9,328 nucleotides of DNA from Prevotella sp. Its GTDB lineage: Bacteria; Bacteroidota; Bacteroidia; Bacteroidales; Bacteroidaceae. The DNA lies in assembly GCA_017428805.1 (NCBI GenBank), contig JAFRQC010000169.1:1-9328 (forward strand), read 5' to 3'. The notes under the pieces are model-generated. The model saw only the letters and a program-made list of their open reading frames with translations. It ran no database searches and was not told the origin of the DNA. Below are positions 7,333-9,328 of this stretch, in pieces. The first letter of the stretch is position 1; each line of letters begins with the position of its first letter. Both the position numbers and the translations under genes were made by a program.

Positions 7333-7809
7333 TTACATTTCCATTTCATATTCTTTCCATTCCTCCCCATCAATCGAATAGGCATCTTCGCCTGTGATGC
7401 GGAAGCCGACGGACTTATAGCATTCGACGGCAGAGAGGTTATCGCAAAACACACCAAGGGTAATCTTCTGCGCACCCAGTTTTTGCTTTGCAAAATCGAT
7501 AGCGAGACGCAGCATCTGCTTGCCATAGCCCTTGCCTCTTTTCGAATCATCCACAATGACGAAGCCGAATCGGATGACACTTTTATCCTCTGAAGGATGC
7601 CTCAACAGAATATGTCCGATGACTGCATCCCCCACGACAGCTGTGAGCGGATACATATTATCACCCTCGTACTGCTTCTTCATTTCCTCTGGCTGAGCAG
7701 GGAATTCTTTATACCTGTCAGCACTCCAAAGCCGGAAAGCATGCTTGTCCTTGCACCAACTCAGAATCGTCTCTGCATCATTGATGTTGAATGGTCTAAG
7801 TGTCATCAT
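7333..7809 (-). CDS. GNAT family N-acetyltransferase
   Basis: A 158-residue single-domain GNAT protein (PF00583/PF13302-like), which transfers acetyl from acetyl-CoA to an amine on an unknown acceptor. The N-terminus MMTLRPFNINDAETILSW has the usual first strand and helix. Motif A is seen in the strand FGFVIVDD (81-88) followed by the pyrophosphate-binding loop KRGKGYGKQML (90-100). Motif B follows as LGVFCDNLSAVECYKSVGF (118-136), with the conserved Asn124 and Tyr131. Length is normal for the family. The start is ATGATG at 7809-7804; the first ATG is used. It is a single-gene unit with a promoter 22 bases upstream. It resembles the RimI/RimJ-like GNATs common in Bacteroidales but cannot be assigned to protein, ribosome or antibiotic acetylation. 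Confidence 0.92.
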   Translation of the reverse strand: MMTLRPFNINDAETILSWCKDKHAFRLWSADRYKEFPAQPEEMKKQYEGDNMYPLTAVVGDAVIGHILLRHPSEDKSVIRFGFVIVDDSKRGKGYGKQMLRLAIDFAKQKLGAQKITLGVFCDNLSAVECYKSVGFRITGEDAYSIDGEEWKEYEMEM

Positions 7810-7830
7810 ATACTAATTGTTTTGAAGATG

Positions 7831-7862
7831 CAAAATTACGCATAATTTCCGAGACAGCCAAA
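7831..7862 (-). promoter_or_regulatory. Promoter of the GNAT gene
   Basis: Minus-strand TAATTTTG (7838-7831) and TTTG (7862-7859) with a 20-bp spacer, the same -7 box as at the receptor gene. The ATG at 7809 is 22 bases beyond the -7 box, so the leader is only about 15 nt. Confidence 0.75.
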
Positions 7863-7897
7863 CATTTGGGATAAACAGCACTGATTTGTGACGAATG
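7858..7897 (-). promoter_or_regulatory. Shared 40-bp upstream element, copy 3 (GNAT gene)
   Basis: On the + strand CCAAACATTTGGGATA (7858-7873) and TTTGTGACGAATG (7885-7897), with CAGCA between them, which also occurs in copy 2. GTGAC (7888-7892) is 29 bp from the -33 CAAA and 57 bp from the -7 box edge, exactly as in copies 1 and 2. Heptamers TTTGGGA (7865) and TTTGTGA (7885) are 20 bp apart. Confidence 0.65.
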
Positions 7898-7932
7898 GCG
7901 ATAATTACCCAGAATCGCTTTCTTTTCAAATA

Positions 7933-7952
7933 AAAGAACTACCAGGTTCTTT
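7933..7952 (-). terminator. A/T-rich hairpin between higA-like and GNAT genes
   Basis: A 7-bp perfect inverted repeat (AAAGAAC at 7933-7939, GTTCTTT at 7946-7952) with a 6-base loop lies about 90 bp after the antitoxin stop. On the minus strand it is followed by TATTTG. The stem has only two G-C pairs, so it is a weak terminator candidate. Confidence 0.3.
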
Positions 7953-8003
7953 GTTATTCATATTGTTATACTTTTAATTTCTTTTTGCGTTTCAGCTCCT
8001 AAA

Positions 8004-8031
8004 GGCACAATGATGCATAACCCTTTGCGCC
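8004..8031 (-). terminator. Hairpin just after the antitoxin gene
   Basis: GGCACAA (8004-8010) pairs with TTGCGCC (8025-8031), a 7-bp stem with one G-U pair in the RNA and a 14-base loop. It begins 13 bases after the antitoxin stop and is followed on the minus strand by TTTAGG. It could end or protect the higBA transcript; the U-run is short. Confidence 0.3.
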
Positions 8032-8043
8032 CTTACTTGAACG

Positions 8044-8403
8044 TTATGGCACAGGATCTTCAAGAGGTTCGCTGACCATCATGGGTTGATACTCGTAAGT
8101 ATCGGACGTCGTGTAGTGGAGGGTGGTGCTGAGAAAGGTGATTCCCAGAGCCTGGCCGATGTCAAAGAGGGTGTCGATCGTAAAATTACGGTCACCTGAT
8201 AGCCAGTCGGATATTTCCGATTCAGTCTTTCCCATCAGTTTGGCAAACTGCTTCTGATTCAGGTGCTGCGCCTGCATGGCATCTGCTATTTTTGCAGCTA
8301 TGAGCATCCTGTTACGCATCTTCGCGAGTTGCACGGGGTTTACCTCCGACACCATCTTTCCAAGTGTCCCCGTCGCATTCTTTGTCTTAATCGTCTTCAT
8401 CAT
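8044..8403 (-). CDS. HigA-like antitoxin, XRE-family helix-turn-helix protein
   Basis: A 119-residue DNA-binding protein, the second gene of a toxin-antitoxin pair. The XRE/HTH_3 domain spans about residues 36-90: KIADAMQAQHLNQKQFAKLMGK, split as helices 1-2 (38-59), then TESEISDWLSGDRNFTIDTLF (60-80) with the recognition helix, then DIGQALGI (81-88). The first 30 residues and the last 30 (ending EYQPMMVSEPLEDPVP) lie outside the HTH, and one of them likely wraps the toxin. In this family the antitoxin neutralises the toxin and, with it, represses the shared promoter. The start is ATGATG at 8403-8398 within the last codons of the toxin gene (17-bp overlap), so translation is coupled. The palindrome at 8898-8923 is the likely operator. 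Confidence 0.87.
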   Translation of the reverse strand: MMKTIKTKNATGTLGKMVSEVNPVQLAKMRNRMLIAAKIADAMQAQHLNQKQFAKLMGKTESEISDWLSGDRNFTIDTLFDIGQALGITFLSTTLHYTTSDTYEYQPMMVSEPLEDPVP

Positions 8404-8866
8404 CCCAATAATTTATTGTTATACTTCCATCCTGTTCTATCACAATATCCTTATCAATTATGGCCTTGTTGATACGAGCTGCGATTTCCCGCATTTGCGA
8501 GGCTTTTTCGTTTAGTGCAGGATCTTCCTGATAGGCCTTTATTTCTGGAGACTTATATCCTCCGGAGCCGAAGAATACAGCCGTGCGGTCGAAATAGAGG
8601 CAGTAGAGCCTGATCTGGCCTACTCGCAATGCAGCCACACCATCGGCAAGAGCGCCTTCATGATGTTTGAAGAACTCGTATCGGCAACCCGTGTCGTTTC
8701 CCATCACCAATAGCTTTTCAACGATAGTAGCGAGTTCTGCTTCGTATTCGGCATTGTCATCAAAGAACTGTTCAAGCAATGTCTGTTCTTCTCCCCTTAG
8801 GGTGACAGAATAGATATGCGCCATCTCTCCTGAGAAATCGGACAGTTCTGTTATCTCAAAATTCAT
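8387..8866 (-). CDS. HigB/RelE-family toxin, long form
   Basis: A 159-residue protein placed directly before an XRE antitoxin, the toxin-first order of HigBA modules. The RelE/ParE-type core is at about residues 28-133: a helical start (TLLEQFFDDNAEYEAELATI), then YEFFKHHEGALADGVAALRV (63-82, just the length seen), IRLYCLYFD (85-93), TAVFFGSGGYK (95-105) and a C-terminal helix KASQMREIAARINKAI (121-136). The RV.Q.RL.C.Y pattern and the FF.GG.K strand are typical of the phage-derived Gp49-like/HigB branch, whose members cut ribosome-bound mRNA. It is longer than typical HigB (about 90-110): it has about 25 extra N-terminal residues and a 23-residue C-terminal tail ending WDDEDD, the last codons of which overlap the antitoxin start. 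The promoter -7 box is 21 bases upstream of the ATG. Toxicity has to be assumed from family. Confidence 0.82.
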   Translation of the reverse strand: MNFEITELSDFSGEMAHIYSVTLRGEEQTLLEQFFDDNAEYEAELATIVEKLLVMGNDTGCRYEFFKHHEGALADGVAALRVGQIRLYCLYFDRTAVFFGSGGYKSPEIKAYQEDPALNEKASQMREIAARINKAIIDKDIVIEQDGSITINYWDDEDD

Positions 8867-8886
8867 TGTTTATACAATTTTGAGTG

Positions 8887-8918
8887 CAAAGATATACAAT
8901 AATTCGGATATATCCAAA
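8887..8918 (-). promoter_or_regulatory. Promoter of the toxin-antitoxin operon
   Basis: Minus-strand TATCTTTG (8894-8887) is a -7 box and TTTG (8918-8915) a -33 box, with a 20-bp spacer. The ATG at 8866 is 21 bases beyond the -7 box, so the leader is very short and A/T-rich. Confidence 0.7.
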
Positions 8919-8923
8919 TTATT
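8898..8923. promoter_or_regulatory. 26-bp palindromic operator over the higBA promoter
   Basis: An inverted repeat with 12 of 13 pairs matching is centred between 8910 and 8911; the core is GGATATATCC (8906-8915), flanked by AATAATT and AATTATT arms. The only mismatch is 8905/8916. It covers the -33 box and much of the spacer, the usual place for an XRE antitoxin to bind and shut off its own operon. It is not present at the other promoters in the window. Confidence 0.65.
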
Positions 8924-8963
8924 AAAGCGAAAAATGCAGAAATACAACTTTTTTATCGTAGCT

Positions 8964-9029
8964 TTGGCTTCACCGAACTTCTTGGACGAGCCAAGCGAAA
9001 CAAGTTTCGAGTCCTTTGCACTCGGAAAC
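8964..9029 (+). repeat. Hairpin-rich intergenic block upstream of the DUF6078-like gene
   Basis: The 240-bp gap between the divergent higBA and DUF6078-like genes holds several inverted repeats. They are TTGGCT/AGCCAA (8964-8969 with 8989-8994), CGAAAC-AA-GTTTCG (8996-9009) and, competing with it, GTTTCGAGT (9004-9012) with ACTCGGAAAC (9020-9029), which pairs with one bulge. A TAGCTTTG (8959-8966) promoter-like box lies at its left edge. It may be a leader RNA, a small RNA or a dispersed intergenic repeat; no ORF here looks real. Confidence 0.35.
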
Positions 9030-9034
9030 AAAAA

Positions 9035-9072
9035 GAAAAACGAGTTTTCCTTTTTTATTTCTCTCGTTTTTC
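9035..9072. promoter_or_regulatory. 10-bp inverted repeat flanking the -33 region of the DUF6078-like gene
   Basis: GAAAAACGAG (9035-9044) and CTCGTTTTTC (9063-9072) are perfect inverted copies separated by 18 bases. The right arm ends 1 bp before the -7 box, so a dimeric regulator bound here would sit on the promoter. As DNA it could equally be a hairpin, but it lies upstream of the predicted transcript start. Confidence 0.4.
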
Positions 9073-9073
9073 G

Positions 9074-9081
9074 TAACTTTG
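9074..9081 (+). promoter_or_regulatory. -7 promoter box of the DUF6078-like gene
   Basis: TAACTTTG, a match to TAnnTTTG, 25 bases before the ATG at 9107. No clear TTTG lies 19-21 bp upstream; that stretch is T-rich (TTTTCC at 9045-9050). Confidence 0.6.
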
Positions 9082-9106
9082 CAGTCAAATTGATAACAAC
9101 TAAAAT

Positions 9107-9328
9107 ATGACGGATATGGAAGAAAGAGAACTGAAAGCGGAAGATATTCCTATGGGTTATCCTTTGTGTTTCAATAGTGAGTGTGCGGATAAGGACAAGT
9201 GCATGCACTATCAGGCCAGACTGCTGATGCCCAAAGATCGATATAGCGGCTCGGCTGTCTATCCTACAGCTTGGGAAGACGGCAAGTGCCAGTGTTTCCG
9301 TGAGAAGAAACTGGTGAAGAAAGCATGG
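9107..9328 (+). CDS. DUF6078-like Cys-rich protein, N-terminal part (cut by window edge)
   Basis: An open frame of 74 codons from ATG at 9107 to the window end, so the C-terminus is missing. It starts MTDMEERELKAEDIPMGYPL. A cysteine set, C21, C26, C32 (CFNSECADKDKC) and C61/C63 (CQC), looks like a small metal-binding or disulfide knot. The CFNSEC-x5-C pattern near the N-terminus with a later CQCF resembles the DUF6078 family of uncharacterised Bacteroidales proteins; I recognise it by pattern only. No signal peptide or membrane segment is visible, so it is probably cytoplasmic, where the Cys residues more likely bind zinc or a cluster. It is the only + strand gene in the window and diverges from the toxin-antitoxin operon. 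The ATG is preceded by an A-rich leader (AACAACTAAAAT) without a Shine-Dalgarno site. Confidence 0.72.
   Translation, partial: MTDMEERELKAEDIPMGYPLCFNSECADKDKCMHYQARLLMPKDRYSGSAVYPTAWEDGKCQCFREKKLVKKAW

Noticed and set aside
7261..7897. Intergenic repeats at 7270-7309 and 7858-7897 as remnants of a mobile element
   Set aside because: Only the short blocks match, at fixed distance from the promoters, with no target duplications, no inverted ends and no transposase; a regulatory site explains this better.
8905..8920. Possible copy of the shared regulon element at the higBA promoter (TATCCAAAT)
   Set aside because: The similarity is short, in the opposite orientation and part of a symmetric palindrome; neither the GTGAC block nor the spacing is present.
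8870..9208. Minus-strand open frame of 112 codons across the divergent promoters
   Set aside because: It covers both promoters and the hairpins and runs into the DUF6078-like gene. Its composition (Phe/Lys-rich from A/T runs) is not protein-like.

Overview
The window looks like chromosomal DNA from a Bacteroidales bacterium, most likely Prevotella-like (Prevotella/Segatella/Xylanibacter). The reasons are the Bacteroidetes-type promoters (TAnnTTTG near -7 with TTTG about 20 bp upstream), leaders without strong Shine-Dalgarno sites, a PF14905-type outer-membrane beta-barrel receptor with the usual C-terminal tail, and a DUF6078-like Cys-rich protein. The genus is inference from style, not from a marker gene. 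No rRNA, tRNA, CRISPR array, IS or phage gene was seen.

Layout. Everything from base 1 to about 8.87 kb is read from the minus strand, so the order of transcription is right to left. At the right end, a + strand gene (9107 to the edge, DUF6078-like, cut off) diverges from a HigBA-type toxin-antitoxin pair (toxin 8866-8387, antitoxin 8403-8044, overlapping by 17 bp). Next come a GNAT acetyltransferase (7809-7333), an orphan TonB-dependent-receptor-like barrel (7190-5019), and a tight three-gene envelope operon: secreted TPR/transglutaminase-like protein (4915-3698), acyltransferase-3 membrane protein (3688-2660) and DUF418 membrane protein (2648-1530). After these come a cytoplasmic GH13 glycosidase without a visible C-terminal domain (1400-243) and, overlapping it by ATGA, the N-terminus of a two-helix membrane signalling protein (246 to the left edge).

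The main discovery candidate is regulatory. The promoters of the GNAT gene, the receptor gene and the envelope operon each carry the same roughly 40-bp two-part element, directly upstream of and overlapping the -33 box, at exactly the same distance from the -7 box (57 bp from the -7 edge to the GTGAC core). The spacers between the conserved blocks have diverged. Within the element, a heptamer (TCACAAA / TCCCAAA in the direction of transcription) repeats at 20 bp, two helical turns. The GH13 promoter carries one half of the element, shifted by 10 bp. This suggests that one unidentified activator or repressor ties these neighbouring but functionally mixed genes into a local regulon. The higBA promoter lacks the element and instead has its own 26-bp near-perfect palindrome over the -33 box, as expected for toxin-antitoxin autoregulation.
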